Assembly: GCA_002221725.1 (NCBI GenBank)
Contig: NJFT01000042.1
Location: 1-64,000 of the forward strand
Source of the DNA: Scedosporium boydii
Lineage: Eukaryota; Ascomycota; Sordariomycetes; Microascales; Microascaceae
DNA length: 64,000 nt
Reading direction: 5' to 3'
Position numbers and translations under genes: made by a program. Each line of letters opens with the position of its first letter. Positions within the stretch are counted from its first letter, which is position 1. Shown here piece after piece: positions 11,801-24,314 of the stretch. Under the pieces are notes generated by a model. That model had not been told where the DNA came from. It was given only the letters and a program-made list of their open reading frames with translations, and made no database searches.

Positions 11801-14800
11801 TCGTGAAATACATATCTCTCACTCCAATTCATGTTAAGGCACTCGATAGGAAACTGGGGCGTTGAAAAAGAGTTCCTCTTAGAAGTGGAAAGAGGCGTGG
11901 ATGATCGGCCTGGCTGCATTATGGAGTGGGCAAGTGTCAAAATGCGGTCTGTGGATCTGGTGGTTTCTGCAAGGGTCCTTCACAGATTAGTGTAGTGTGC
12001 GATGTACACTGCGAAATAGGACGACACCACACTATCCAGAGGAAGACGAGCGCGCGGAGAAGGGAAGAAAGAGTCAAGTGAGATCAAATGGTATAGACGA
12101 GATGTGGGGTAGATAAAGATTAAGGATGTCAAGTAGTTTACATGCTCGGAAGAGAGAAGGAATTCGCATTCTCCTCTCAACACTCAGGAGGAGACTTCCG
12201 GGCCGGGTGACCGTAAGGACGTCCAGCCCTGTCATTCGAAGCCATGTTCCCATGTTCTTGGACAACAGTGTACATGTTTATCCAGTCCAGTCTGGATTAA
12301 GGGTTCTCACAGAAATGAGGTTGCGTCGTCCTAAGATGAGTCCCCATTCTTGCTACCAGGCCCCTTGTCAAAAACCCGTTGGGGATGGGGATTCGACTGG
12401 CGCAATGCCGTAATGCCCTAACTCAAACATGCCACGGATGCAGGCAAAATATGACGAGTGCCAAAATGCCGGTAGTAAACATTAATAATAGGAATAATAT
12501 CAATTGGATGAGAGGATGGCAGCAATGTGATATCTCCGGACACTAGTCAGGGGATCAAACTCCGACGTACGCAGGTGTATTGAGACAAAGTTGTGGACAA
12601 GCGTATTACAACCTCCGGCATTCGACGGGCTGGGTTTGGTCAGAAGAAGGAGCAGGTTCAAGTCCTACAAAGTAAGTACGGACCATACAAGTACGAAGCA
12701 GTGTGCAGCATCCCATGCATTGGGCAAGCTTTCAAACTCCCATTCCAAGATTACAATACACACTTGCAAGGACGCTATCAGCCGTAGACGGGAGCTAGCA
12801 AGGGCTCTATCCTCCCGGATTTTCGGTGTGCTTCTTCCTCACTTCGGCTTCGGCTTCGGCTACGGTCTAAAAACAGAAATATTCTCTTCAGTACGAACGA
12901 GGGAGGCACGTTTTGTTCTGAAGATCATCTTTCGGTAATGTCGCTTGCGGACGAAGAGTAGCAAGGAGAGAGAGAGTATAAGAAGATCAACGGCTTCCTA
13001 TGACATGGGTTCGGAATTTGGACAAACAACAACGCTCGGTTCGCCTGCCAGGGTGTCATCGGACGGTGCGCCTCGTACCGGGGGAGAGGGCGTGGCCTAC
13101 TCAATACTTCATAGGGGTAACAACGTTCAGAGACGGAGAAGTTCAACGACGCCTGGCAGTGCCCGTGTATGTATACTCTTTCTCTTCCGCCTCGGACAGC
13201 GAGACAGGCATTCACCGCACATCGCCCTCTTATCCGCATCTCACGAGTGTGGGTATTCCCGTCTGATTAGGGGTGCTCTTGGCTGAGCGAGATGCAAGGA
13301 TTCTCGGATGTCGTCGGCATACAAAACCCTCTTCCTGTACTATGTACACTGCTTCGTCCACAAACTACCGCATCGTGGAAGGATCGTGTACCTGCATGAC
13401 CTAGCACCACGCCCCATATTAACACCCATCGTCGTTGACGCCAAACCCTAATCGTACGTGTGCGCGAGTATCCGTCGTTTTACTTGTAATCTATACATAC
13501 TTGGAGATTCTTTGGAAGAAAACCTAGAAAACCTTAAAAAGCCATCGAGCGGACAACCGTCTCGGAGAGACACCGAGTTCGGAGTGGCAAGTGGCGAGTG
13601 GCGTCCTGGATTCCCTTCTCAAGTGAGACACTTGCCTAATTTATTCCGCAACCCGCGCCGGGACGGTCGGCAGAGAAGAAGTCTGGAAGCAATTGCATGA
13701 GATTTGTTGGAGCGCATTACCCACACGAATTTGTCAAATAGCGCACCACTATCGCCAGCGTTGAGCCTAGTCTATGCATACTTGCACACTATAAGGCCAG
13801 TGTTATGGGTCAAATAGGAGAGGTGGCGATTGGAAGGGAAGAGAGAGGCTGAAGTTTTCCTAGTGTGTCCTGGTTTTTTGGCTTGCTACTGCTTCATGCA
13901 TTGTAACCTCAGCTGCATAGGAGAAGCATTCGGGAAGATAAAAAGTTAGTTTGCAGTGGAGGGAGGTAGCATGATATTACCTCGTACTCTTCTCTCGTTA
14001 CAATCCGCTTTCGGATTGGCTCTTCGGACGCCTGCAGGACTCCGCGAGAGTCTTATGAAGGCAAGTTGGACATGGTGCTGTTGAAATCCATATTAGGAAG
14101 TCCCTTCTTCAATGTTGTCTGAGACCTTTGACCCGGACCTGCCACACCATCTCCCTCTCCATCCCCATGCCCATCCAGATGGACTCACCGCCAATATGTA
14201 CTACTCCTTGTGGATAGTCTTACCGAGCCTGCTCTGTTGGTGGACTACAACTCCACCTAGGAGCGGTCAATAAACTATCACGACTCGGGGCAGGATAGGC
14301 AATTTGCTCAATCATCAGCTGGTGCTCCCACTACATATTGAAGAGCCCGCCAAGCCAGTGACACAACAGTGCTGTAGCTCCAAATCTTAGATGTCTGCTT
14401 CCGCGATCGGCTACTACACGTGGGAAGTAAGGACAAAGAATGGGAGCTTAACCACCGGCTGTGGCGCTAGACTTGGGGGACGGCGCCATCCGGAGAATTG
14501 ATATCCCACCACATAGTCCCTACGAAGTATTTTACTTTCTGTGTGCCGCGTAGACGCCATAAAACAGAAGCGAGGGGAACAATATATACTCGGTACTTGG
14601 TAATCTCCTAACAACGGTTATTATCGCGGCGTGACCAAGTTCGGTGTAGATTCTTATGGCAGAGAATCACGTCAACCCTAATGTTTGTTTGTTACGTTGA
14701 CATCTCGGAGCGTTGCCGATCTAGAGTCAGATTCCTTCGTCAAGTATCCCACATTGATGCAGAGGAGAACTCACTTTTCTGGGAATAAGGTCACGACAAG

Positions 14801-16150
14801 TTCAGGTGAAAACACCGTCCTTTCCGGTGACCCCACTGCATTGCGATCCATTTGACTTGGACTATGGTGGAAGATGAGCGGGTGGAGTGTACAAAGTATA
14901 CACTATGCCAGTACTTGGTAGAATCGAGCTCGTCAATTTTTCTGGTGTAGCGCAGACTTGATGGCAAGCCTTCTCTCTTACCTAGGCCAAGTCTAGTGCG
15001 CGAGTGTTCCAAGCACGAAGCAAAATACCGAGAACTAAAGAATCATACAAGTGGGCGTGGGAGAGTTCTGCTCCGTATGTGGTAATGGCCCTTTCTTCAT
15101 TGAATCCGGACTGATAATCGCTTCCCACTTTTATCGCGATCCAAACTCCCTTCATAATGCCCGGGATCGCTGATCATTCTCGTCTCCACGGTTTCGCACG
15201 CACCCTCGCCTTCGAGACACTCGGCGTCGGCATGGATAAGCACCCACCCTAGTCGGTCTGGCTTCTCTCTCCGATCATCCTTGTCAAACCCCTGGGTCCC
15301 TGTCACCCTGGCTGGGTTGGGGGTGGGGAGGCGAGAGTAGATTTTCAGGGGAACCCTGGCAGAGAAGTGGGAGGCTGCAATTTGCGAGGTGAATCTTGCC
15401 CATTTGACAGATTAATCTCGTCACTCAGGGTACTTCGTACAGGTATGGGTGCAGCGTTGCATTGGCACCCACTCATGACAGAAGCAAACCTCTATCGATT
15501 CTCCATGGAAGTTCTTTACGAAGTGTGCGAAGTAACGGAGTATTTTGGTTCCTGCTCCTGCTGCTTCTCCCGCTGCAGCTCCTCTCATGTACTCCGGAAG
15601 TGAGGCGCGAAAACGAAACGCCGGTGTTAGTACAAGCGTCGATAGCACAGAATAAAGGTCCTAGTTAGATCCGAAGCTCCAAGATGTTGGCTGGGCAAGG
15701 TTTAACGGGCGATTTAAATCAATCAATCAAATCAAGGAGCTGGTCAAGTCCCGTCCACACCATGTGGGTGTTGTAACAGAGAAAGACGTGCTATTTCTCA
15801 AGTGATTCTAGTGGCATCAAGCCATCCACACCACCAGGGGAGGGGTTCCTGCGGCCCGCTTGACGACCTGGAGGTTGCCCTAGCAGAGTACTTCGTAATA
15901 AAACAATATTCAGGGATCAGTCCCCAATTCGGTTCAACGAGAGCTTCTGTTTGGATTGGCAAATCAGCAATAATAGTGCGTCGGATTAGCGTTCGCCGGC
16001 CTTGAGCCTAAGCCTTCGAGAAGTACTCAACCTTGAGTCTTGGTGTTCATTGAGGTTGCGTTTGAGCGTCTTAGCCTGGTATATTACCAGTCCTTAGATG
16101 CACATTGATCAAGCGAGGTGGGAAAACCAGGTATTAATATTATTACCTCC
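8885..16150. other. Gene-poor region of about 7 kb
   Basis: Open frames here are short, overlap on both strands and match no family I recognise. The longest plus-strand frames (about 9836-10276 and 10718-11131) have no domain, signal peptide or convincing splice context. I see no rRNA, tRNA or intact transposon. The stretch carries several copies of GTACGAA-type motifs, including exact TACGAAGTA at 10225-10233 and 14521-14529, and its reverse complement at 15431-15439 and 15889-15897. Decayed mobile DNA or long regulatory DNA would both fit. Confidence 0.55.
8934..8940 (-). promoter_or_regulatory. Possible TATA element of the GID7-like gene
   Basis: TATAAAT on the minus strand, upstream of the long AUG-free leader. 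An ATG at 8884 downstream of it opens only a five-codon uORF. It is placed by sequence only. Confidence 0.3.
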
Positions 16151-16795
16151 TCGCTCTCACCTTCCAATTGACCCATCACGTTCCTTCCCTCCTTACCTCC
16201 TTGTACTCGCCGACTTCGTGCAAGGAAACTCGCCTCTACTTCCTACCTCGAACGCCAGTCGAGCCTGCTGAACCAAACTTCCAACCCCTCTTACCTTCTA
16301 TCTTTGAGCGGGCGCATTTTAGTGTCCGATCGCCCCTTCTTCCACCTTTCTTCAATTTCGGAATCCCCTCCTTCCCTAATTTCCAGGCCCTCTTCCCTCC
16401 TTCTTTTTCTTTTACTTCTTTTATTTTCTTTGGTTTTTATTTCCCATCCTGCCTCCCCTTCTCCATTCCCACCCCGCTGTCTTACTTTGGCCTTCGATTT
16501 ACACCGGCACCTCACCTTCAAGTCAACTCATGAGAAGCGGCTGGGAGTGGGATGTGTCTGTTGCCATTCGCCCAAACATCGCCAACTCCTTAGTTGGTCG
16601 GCTCTCCTTTTATCGGTAGATCGACTTCGCTTCTTTCGAGTTAATTTTTACCACGCAGTATGCTTTTATAATCGACTCGTATTTCTAGCTTCTCCAGTTC
16701 ACCTTTGCATCAGTCCCCGGCATTTTCAAATCGAATCCTGCTTGTCGCTCTCTGTCCTACCGCAAGCTGCGACGAACCTCGTTCTCACCACCGAG
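16151..16795 (+). promoter_or_regulatory. Pyrimidine-rich leader of the PH-like gene with a uORF
   Basis: Long CT-rich tracts run through most of this segment, as is common just upstream of and within 5' UTRs of filamentous fungi. No ATG occurs between about 16100 and 16527. The ATG at 16528 then opens a uORF of about 30 codons ending in TAG before the main start at 16796. Further ATGs occur near 16552 and 16659. Confidence 0.4.
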
Positions 16796-18811
16796 ATGGA
16801 CTCACTCGATGGAATTCTTTTGGTTCCGCCGGACCGCGGCCAGATTCTCGGCAGGGCCATGTGGAAGGTAGGGAAAACAATACTGGGCAGTGTTTACATC
16901 CGGGGCATCAATTGACTTACACCGCTACCCCAGGCCCGCTACGTCGTCGTTGGCCGACGAGGCGCCCCAAGAGATCCACCGACCTCGAGTTACCCGCATA
17001 AAATCGCTCCCAGTCGAACATTCTCCAACAGTTCCAAGATTAGAGAGCCAATTCAGGCTCAGCATGGCGAGTACATGATCTCGGTTTACAAATCAAAGGT
17101 GCATATAAGTTTTGTTTCCGTTTTAACACCAAATCGCACCGTATCTCGGGGGCCTTGACTAAACCGCAGTTTGCTCTACATCCAGGACGAATACGAGCCA
17201 TACTACCAATGTCCTGTGAATTCAGTGACCGATTGCCAAGTCCAGCAGGTAGCTCATCGCAAGCAAGGGCCCATCTTGCCCACTCTAGTCATCACCGTTG
17301 CCGATAAGGAGAAGAAACGCCGCTCGAGCAGGGCTGCAGGCCTCATTTCTGGCAAGGAATCGACGCAATCGATGCTATGGTTTCGAACCCCTCCCGACGA
17401 CCACCACCATAGTCTTCACGAATGGAAACACTTCATATTGTCTAGGAAATTGCCGATGAGTCCCGAAAGCCCTGTATCGCCTACATTTGTCAACCCGTTC
17501 GCTTCACGATCCGATGCACGGCCGTCGAGTGGGAACCAAAAGCGATCGACCATTTCGCACCTATCGCAACAGAGCCAGGGCTACGCCGGCAGAGATCGTG
17601 ATGGTCCACCAGTTTCTTACAGCTCCGAGTCGCCCAGTCTCCGTTCGAAGCGAAGCGATGTCTCTTCCCCTACAAGTGGCATCCATATGAGCCTGTCGTA
17701 TAGAAATCTCCCTAGTCAACACTACACGCGGGTATTACCAACCGACATTCCCCCGGACCTGCCGTCTCCCGCTGAATCCGGAGCGGGCGATCAACACATC
17801 AATGAGTTGATTGAAGGGTGGTCCAGTCCCCAGACGCGCTCTTCGTCGTTTAGTTCCCCCGGTGGCGGGGCCCCGCCTCTGGATCGTAGACACACGTCTG
17901 TTGCCGCTAGTCCGACGGTGAACCGTGAGACTATTCTTGACCGAGCCTTCCAGTTACGCTGCATCCCAGGTTCCGAGCGTGCCGTTCCCGGGGAAGAAAA
18001 GCTCAGCTCTCTTGCACGTTTCGACGCTCTGATGCGTGAGTCCGAAGAACGCCGAAAGCAGCAGCCAGTGTCTCAGGAAAAGGAGGTCCGAGATGCCAAA
18101 AGGCAAGGGCGAAGGGTCTGGGAAATGGGCGGCGACTCAAGCGAGTCTGAAGACGATAGGGAGACCGATGATGAGGATGAGGATGACGAAGACGACTATC
18201 ACCTTGAACAGAACTCACGACGACCCCGCCGAGATACGATAATACCCCCCGCAACTCAACGCGCACTCGAGTTCATCACGGGGCGCTACGATCGGCCTCA
18301 TTCCCCACGGACCCCTCACACCGCCGCCCTCCCTCCCGAGAAATCGGATTTGGCCTCCACGGCGGCAGGGGCACCTTACCGCCCCCATACTAGCTACTCA
18401 AGGACGCGACCCAACATGTCTTCCCGCACACAGAGCCAGCCGCACCTATTGCATAACCCAAATGAGAAGGCGGTCTCGCCGACGGAGGAGCCGCTTGACG
18501 TCGAAAGGCGGCAGCCAGCTTCGAACTCGAACAGCACAAAACGGCTCAGCGTTACAGACATCACCAAGAGACTATCCAGCACCAGCAGCCTGCTCCTCGT
18601 CCAAACCAACACGAGTGGACCGAGCAGTAGGGGAAGTTCAGAGCTAGATTATTTCCCCGTGCCACCGTTGCCGCGATCCAGTCTCAGTGCACGTAGCACT
18701 GCAGCTCTCCCTAGCCTCAGACAACCCCGAGAAACAGACGATCGGGATAAGCGGTGTGGCTGGCGATCCAGTGTTGGAGTCATTGGCGGTCCCGAGGGAG
18801 GTTTTGTATGA
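16796..18811 (+). CDS. Fungal PH-like domain protein with a long disordered tail
   Basis: Protein of about 620 aa from three exons: 16796-16867, 16934-17098 and 17186-18811. The second intron uses the later of two possible acceptors (CCAG at 17185), because only that one keeps the frame through SKDEYEPYYQCPVN. Residues 1-150 resemble a split pleckstrin-homology fold: GQILGRAMWKARYVVVGRRG, then YMISVYKSKDEYEPYYQ, then LPTLVITVADKEKK, closing with a Trp-bearing helix (HSLHEWKHFIL). The rest is Ser/Pro/Arg-rich and probably disordered, with an acidic run near 325-345. A role at membranes is inferred from the PH-like part only. No signal peptide or membrane segment is seen. Confidence 0.8.
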
Positions 18812-20056
18812 TTGGACGAAGCTATACGGTTTACGCATATTGTCCATTCCCCTCGCTTATCATTCCTTTAGGGCTGCCGCTTTGCTTTTTCTCGCTGTTG
18901 CGAACTTGATTCACTTTCTCTCCCTGCATTTCTTTTCCTCTCCTTCTCACTTTCCCATTCTCTTTTCTTTTTTCTTCTTCTTCTTCTAAACTCACGATGC
19001 TTACGACGAATGATTTTTATTTCGACCCATGTCCTTGGCGTTGTTGAATTCTTCTTACTTTTTCATCCGATATCCCATTGGGTCTGACCCATGTGCATCC
19101 TTGGTCCCCAAGCATACACTCTTTAACCCTTGAGTCATGTTTTGTATGTTAATTAGTGTTGCCTTTCTATATCCTATGTCAACTTGACGGTGGAAACTGG
19201 AGCCTTAGGCAGGGGGGTCACCTGCCCTGGCTTGACTCGATTACGAAGGAGAGACGGTGTAAAGGGATGGGGGCGCCTTTATTGGTAATGGCCACGGCGG
19301 AGAGGAATGAGGCTAGGATGGCGGTCTCGGAGATGCACGACGCATCTCTCCATCACTCGACTTGCATATGTAGTGCAGCGGTGGTAGCATCGCAGCAGTC
19401 CCACGTTTCCCTTATTATCGTTAACCAGAACAACGAGTGGGACCAAGGACGATGGGGATTGGCCTGGTCGTTTTCCTTTTATTTTCTGGAAGCATGTACG
19501 AGGCGAAGCACACGATTTCGGGGCTGCAGACATGTACGTACACATAACAAAACAATATTTCCGTTGATATGATCCAGTCACATTTGATACTTGTGTGTTT
19601 GTGGGTTTATGAAAGAGTTACTTGTATTTAAACGTAGCGCAATGTTTAAATGTTTAATTATTCTTTTTCCCTTTCATTATTTTATTGTTTTCTTCCTTGA
19701 GTATGGATCAATTCTGTTTTGTATGTGCCGGCGATGGGACAGGATATCCCCAAGGGTCTGCCCGAGGATGGGTAAAGAATTGAACGAAGATTTGACTGTC
19801 GAACTGATATGATGGATGGATTTGCTTCTTCGCTATTACCACATACGAATTAATTGATGCCTTCGATTGTTTGTGTGGTTTGTGAAATAAAAGTCGATTG
19901 AGATAACAATGAAGTTAACTAACCACTCCAAATCTCCGCCTCATCTTTCACCTATTCATGAACAACATAAGCGCATTTCGGGAACGAAAGAAAAATAGAG
20001 ACATAAAAAAAATAAACTCGGAAACTCAAATCATCCCGCAGGAAGAACATTCACCT
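18812..20056. other. Convergent intergenic region
   Basis: About 1.25 kb between the stops of the PH-like gene and the carboxypeptidase gene. CT-rich near 18900-18990 and AT-rich near 19600-20030. I see no gene. Confidence 0.55.
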
Positions 20057-22314
20057 TCACTGCACAATAAAATCCACCACAACCGCGCATCCATCTTTCA
20101 GCTTTCGGAGCTGCTCATCGGAACATTGTCCCAAACTGAGAGGCGGGTTCATGATGTAGCAGAACGAGGAGCCTTCTGAGCCCTCAACCGACTGCATTAC
20201 GTCACGAATTGATTCGAGCCCCGAGGTCGAGAAACCAGGGTTCGCAACGGATGCGGGTGTCTGACCCGTTGGGATGTCCTTGTTCTGGAGAGCTCGGAGG
20301 AAGAGGTTGTAAGTTGCAGAAGGATTGTAAAAAGGGACTTTTGTGCCGGAAGTTAGTTCAAGTTGCTCTCGCCGGACCAGGGAGATGGATGGATAGCGGA
20401 GACTTACTCTCGTGCCCGGCTTGGAAAATGCGGGTAAAGGAGAGGAGGCCGGCTTGGCGGGTCTTGCCTACGACGGAGCCATCGACTACAAAGTCCGCAT
20501 ATCCCGCAGAGGCGAAGGCCGACGAGCTGTTGAAGGGAATCGCTTTGCTCAAGGCTTCACCTCCGAACCCTAGTGAACCTCTGGTTAGCCCAACCCAAGA
20601 GATGTGAAGCGGAGAGTGGGACGAACAGTTTGCCTGATAGTCTCGGTCACCGTAGGCAAGAGTCACTGGAATACCGAGATCCAGGAGACGTCCGAGATCA
20701 AGACGGAAATCCTTGCGGAGGTAGTCTCCCGACAAGACATAAGCTAATTTCTTTAAGTCAGTATAGAACATTCGGAGAACCTTTGGAATCTGGGGCAGAT
20801 CGGACTCACAGGTCGAAACAACAGGGTTAACAGAGGTATAATTGACGCCCTTTCCTGCCTGTATATCGACACCAAGTTTCTTTTGCACAACCTCCCGATT
20901 CAGGAAGCCCTTGGCATAGGGCTCGGGAAACTGTATGTCAACTCCTTGGGTTATGTCAAATGCATTGCGCATCGAGACCTCATCGTAGAGACTGTAAACG
21001 CGATCCCAACAGACCCGGAAAGCTGACAGGCAGGCGCCCGTCACAATGATATTAGTACCGGTATTTTCGGGGTCCAACTCGGTCGCCGTCTCTTGGCAGG
21101 CTACTGCCAACTCCTTGCAGCCGCCAGGAGCTTCAAAGGCGGCCATGGCAGACTCCGCGTCATCTGGTGAGTAAGCCTGAATATTGTAAGTGTTGTTGAC
21201 GGCGAAAGAAGGGTAGTGCTCTCCCTGGACGAGAAAGTCGATGATACCACTAAGGATACCCAGGTGTGAGATTGAGATGGGCCGGCCAGCATTCACGCCA
21301 CGACAACGCTTCTGCAAACTGAGAATAGTCTCACTGTTGCGGGCGAACTCTCCTACTATAGCAGGACCCCAGTGGCCGCCGCTGGCCCAAGTTAGACAAC
21401 AATGGAGGAAGGAAAATGAAAAATGAAGGAGATACTTACTAGGACTGAGTCCAGAGTGCGATGCTGTCCCTCTGGTAGTCTTGGAAACTAGGCTCGTTCA
21501 TCCAAGTCTGCATAAAATCCCAGATGATGGCAGCAGCTTGAGTGGAAGTGCTGGGGGTATTGCTGAGATCCTGGGAACCGAATGATCCATTGATGAAGAT
21601 CTCGTCTTCGGGGGGGAGAATGCCATCAGCGTATATATTGCCGGAAATCTAGGAATTTGGTTAACAATCTCTCTTCATTTGCAGAGGGGCGTGCGGGACC
21701 TCACAAGTCCAAGCTTCCCGGGTGCAGCTTCGTCGTAGCTATAACCGGAGAAAATGGGCTGATCGATATATAGGACGTTTGAGTTCTTGTTCCACGACCA
21801 TTCATTCACTTGGGTGGACTTGGAGTCATTTAGGACGCGGCAGGGTCCGTTTCCGCCGAGGGCCTTGAAATGCAACAGTGTTCAGCAGCTCAATTCTAAC
21901 AGAAGAGGTACGTAGAGTGAATCTCGGGGATATTTACCTGATCGATGGAGCCACTCCCGGGGCCGCCCTGGAGCCAAATAGTTAAGGGGGCAGTCTTGGG
22001 GTCCTCTCGAGACTCAAAAAACCAGAAGAAGACGTTTTGCTCGCTGGCTTGAAGGTCACCAGCAGGTAGGTGGACGTAGCCAGAGTAGGATTTGACACCA
22101 TTAGTAGTCTCACAGATATCAGTAGTCTATTTACGAGATCTCGTCAGCTCTGGAATGATAAATATTACTGCTGAGAGTCGTGATGGTGGGAACTTACCTG
22201 CTGGAATGTAATGCTGCGCTCAGTGCTCGAGGTGTCCTGGATGCAGAGGCTGAGAGATGCAAAGTGAATCATAAGAATCACAAGACAGTAAGCGAATCTC
22301 TTGCAGGAAGCCAT
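20057..22314 (-). CDS. Secreted serine carboxypeptidase, peptidase family S10
   Basis: Secreted or vacuolar carboxypeptidase of about 623 aa. Seven exons on the minus strand: 22314-22198, 22126-21938, 21863-21705, 21648-21440, 21381-20627, 20569-20408 and 20337-20057. All joins keep frame. The N-terminus is a signal peptide ([20 protein letters not shown]). The oxyanion loop reads [10 protein letters not shown]. The nucleophile motif WTQSYGGHWGP is created across an intron with Ser at about 224, and Gln replaces the Glu usual before this Ser. The Asp motif [10 protein letters not shown] near 470 is completed only after removing the intron 20626-20570. The His motif QAGHE is near 528. The C-terminal part after His is longer than usual and has a Cys pair. 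TATATA at 22391-22396 precedes the start. Confidence 0.92.
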
Positions 22315-22327
22315 ATTTATAGTTTTC

Positions 22328-22396
22328 GTTGAGACAGATGTATGTGTTGATGTGTTGAGACAGATGTATGTGTTGATGTGTTGAGACAGATATATA
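22328..22396. repeat. 26-bp tandem repeat, about 2.6 copies, in the carboxypeptidase leader
   Basis: Two exact copies of a 26-bp unit beginning GTTGAGACAGATGTATGTG lie at 22328-22353 and 22354-22379. A partial third copy (22380-22396) changes into a TATATA run. The array sits 14 to 82 bases upstream of the minus-strand start codon, so it is in the 5' UTR or core promoter. Confidence 0.85.
22391..22396 (-). promoter_or_regulatory. Possible TATA box of the S10 carboxypeptidase gene
   Basis: TATATA about 77 bases upstream of the ATG at 22314, at the edge of the 26-bp repeat. Confidence 0.4.
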
Positions 22397-23471
22397 GGGC
22401 TTGGTGATGTGTTGGTGAGAGGTGTTTGGTGAGAGAAAGAAATAAGAAGAGCTGGATGCATCTGTCACGATAAAATATCTATCTGGTCAACACAATTTAC
22501 AGGCAAAGGAAAGTAAGGTCAGGGCTTCTCGGGAAGATTGCTCCTTCCATCTGTGGACGTGGAAGTGGCAGCCTCAAGGGCTGTGAGGAGGAAGGTGCAA
22601 GTGAGTTTGTGACTTTGGCTTGTCCCAGTCTCGGTGTCTTGGTCTTGAAGGAAGTGGATTTGAAGGAAGGCCTGGGATTATGTAGCTTCAAGTGATCCTC
22701 TCTCCCACATTGAACTCATCACCGAGCCTGCAATTAACCTTCATCACAATGTCCTGGAGGTTGGTAGACACACGAAGGTGGCTACCCGGCCTCGTACCTT
22801 AATTCTGTTCCCGGCATGGTGGAATACTTCTGCTGCTAGCCGAGTAGAACCCAACCCCAAACAGCCAAACCATGGATTAAAGTGGAGAATCTGTTGATTG
22901 TCTACCATAGGAAGAGATTCCTGGAAAGGTAGGACGATGGGAAGTAGGAACGGTTAGCTGGTTCTAGTCCTTCATGGGAATGGGCCCATATGGAGTGGAT
23001 TTTGGCATCACTTCAAGTACGAAGTAATGGCGAGAGACCTGTAAATGAGGCGTTCCGCCCATCTCGTTTTTTTGTACGGCAAATTTAAGGCTGCATATGT
23101 TACCATCGTTCAAGTCACTCTCTATCCCTCCTGAGGTGGGGAAAGGCAAAGATTGCAAAATGCTATATTCGAGAACTCCTCCGCCACTAGAGATGACAAG
23201 CTGTATCTTAATACCATGGGGATAAACTATTTGACCTGTGGTTGAACCGGCCTTGCCTAGGGCCATGCCTTAATGGGAACCTAAATGAACACTGAACTCT
23301 TATCCATTTCGTAACTCCACACGCCGTCTTCGCCAGGAAGCTGACCACTCCGACCTTGAGGCCGTATGCTAACTAGCGCCGTTGTTGAAACACCGTTTAT
23401 ATCTATGCCCAACTCTCTCTATATCTCCTTTTATATTTCGCCTTCTCTTCTTTTCTCTGTTTTTCTGTTCG
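22397..23471. other. Intergenic region
   Basis: About 1.1 kb between the carboxypeptidase start and the caf16 stop. It contains one exact TACGAAGTA at 23018-23026. I see no gene. Confidence 0.55.
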
Positions 23472-24314
23472 TCACGCCTTGCCATGCTTCTCCTCGAATC
23501 CGTATCCACCAATGCCTGTCGAAGCATACGTCGTCCCCTCGGTGCGTAAATGACTCCTCGGCCCTCTCTCCTCACGATCATCCCTCAACCAACCAAGCAC
23601 AAGCTGACCCAACTGGCTGTTCCCATCCGCCGTAGGCTCCATAGTCCCGAAGAACTCATCCGCTCGTCCCCACTGCCTCACCTTGCCCAGATGCAGGTGA
23701 ACAAGGTGCGTTGGCCAGCCAGCAAGGTTATCCAAGATGTGAGTAGCATAGACAATAGTGCACTCCCTAATTTCCGTCTCCCGCTTCAGCCAGCCCAAGA
23801 ACTCGGACCTGCTCAACACGTCCAGATCTACCGTGATTTCGTCAAGCAAGAGGACCCTCCACGGCCGAATCAAGCCCATGGCCAACTGCACCCTTCGCCT
23901 CTCGCCGTCGGAGACGGCGTGCATCCTCCATGCGAGGTCGATGTCCAGCACGGAGACTAGCTCATCGCGGCGGTCGGGATAGGCATTGCCTCCGACGGAC
24001 CGCAGGAGCTCTTCGACGCCAATGTCAGTATGCACAACGGCGTTGAGGACCCATTCGAGGCCGAGGTAAGTCACGCCCTCGACGATGTCCTTGAAAGGGT
24101 CGACGCCGCAGACGTGGATGGAATCGCTGGGTCCTAGACGCTTGCCGGCGAGGAGTCGCAGGAGGGTGGTCTTGCCTGCTCCGTTGGCGCCTATGAGGAG
24201 TGTGCGGCTCCGGGAGGGGAGGTCGAGGGTGATGTTGCTGACGCCAGTGAAGTAGTCTGGGAACGTGTATGTCAGGTCGTTGACCTGGATGGTTGGCGGG
24301 CCCTGAGGAGACAT
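23472..24314 (-). CDS. caf16: Caf16-type ABC ATPase (CCR4-associated factor)
   Basis: Soluble ABC ATPase of 280 aa, single exon, without membrane segments. Yeast Caf16 is linked to the CCR4-NOT complex. Motifs in order: Walker A GANGAGKTT at residues 42-50, a WVLNAVVHTDIGVEELL Q-loop-following segment, signature VSDGERRRVQLAMG, Walker B VLLLDEITVDLD and H-loop YATHILD. The chosen start is the first ATG (24314). The frame is open further upstream only through non-ATG codons. The length matches the yeast protein (about 290 aa). It is divergent from the POLD2 gene 729 bases away, which suggests a shared promoter region. Confidence 0.92.
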   Translation of the reverse strand: MSPQGPPTIQVNDLTYTFPDYFTGVSNITLDLPSRSRTLLIGANGAGKTTLLRLLAGKRLGPSDSIHVCGVDPFKDIVEGVTYLGLEWVLNAVVHTDIGVEELLRSVGGNAYPDRRDELVSVLDIDLAWRMHAVSDGERRRVQLAMGLIRPWRVLLLDEITVDLDVLSRSEFLGWLKRETEIRECTIVYATHILDNLAGWPTHLVHLHLGKVRQWGRADEFFGTMEPTADGNSQLGQLVLGWLRDDREERGPRSHLRTEGTTYASTGIGGYGFEEKHGKA

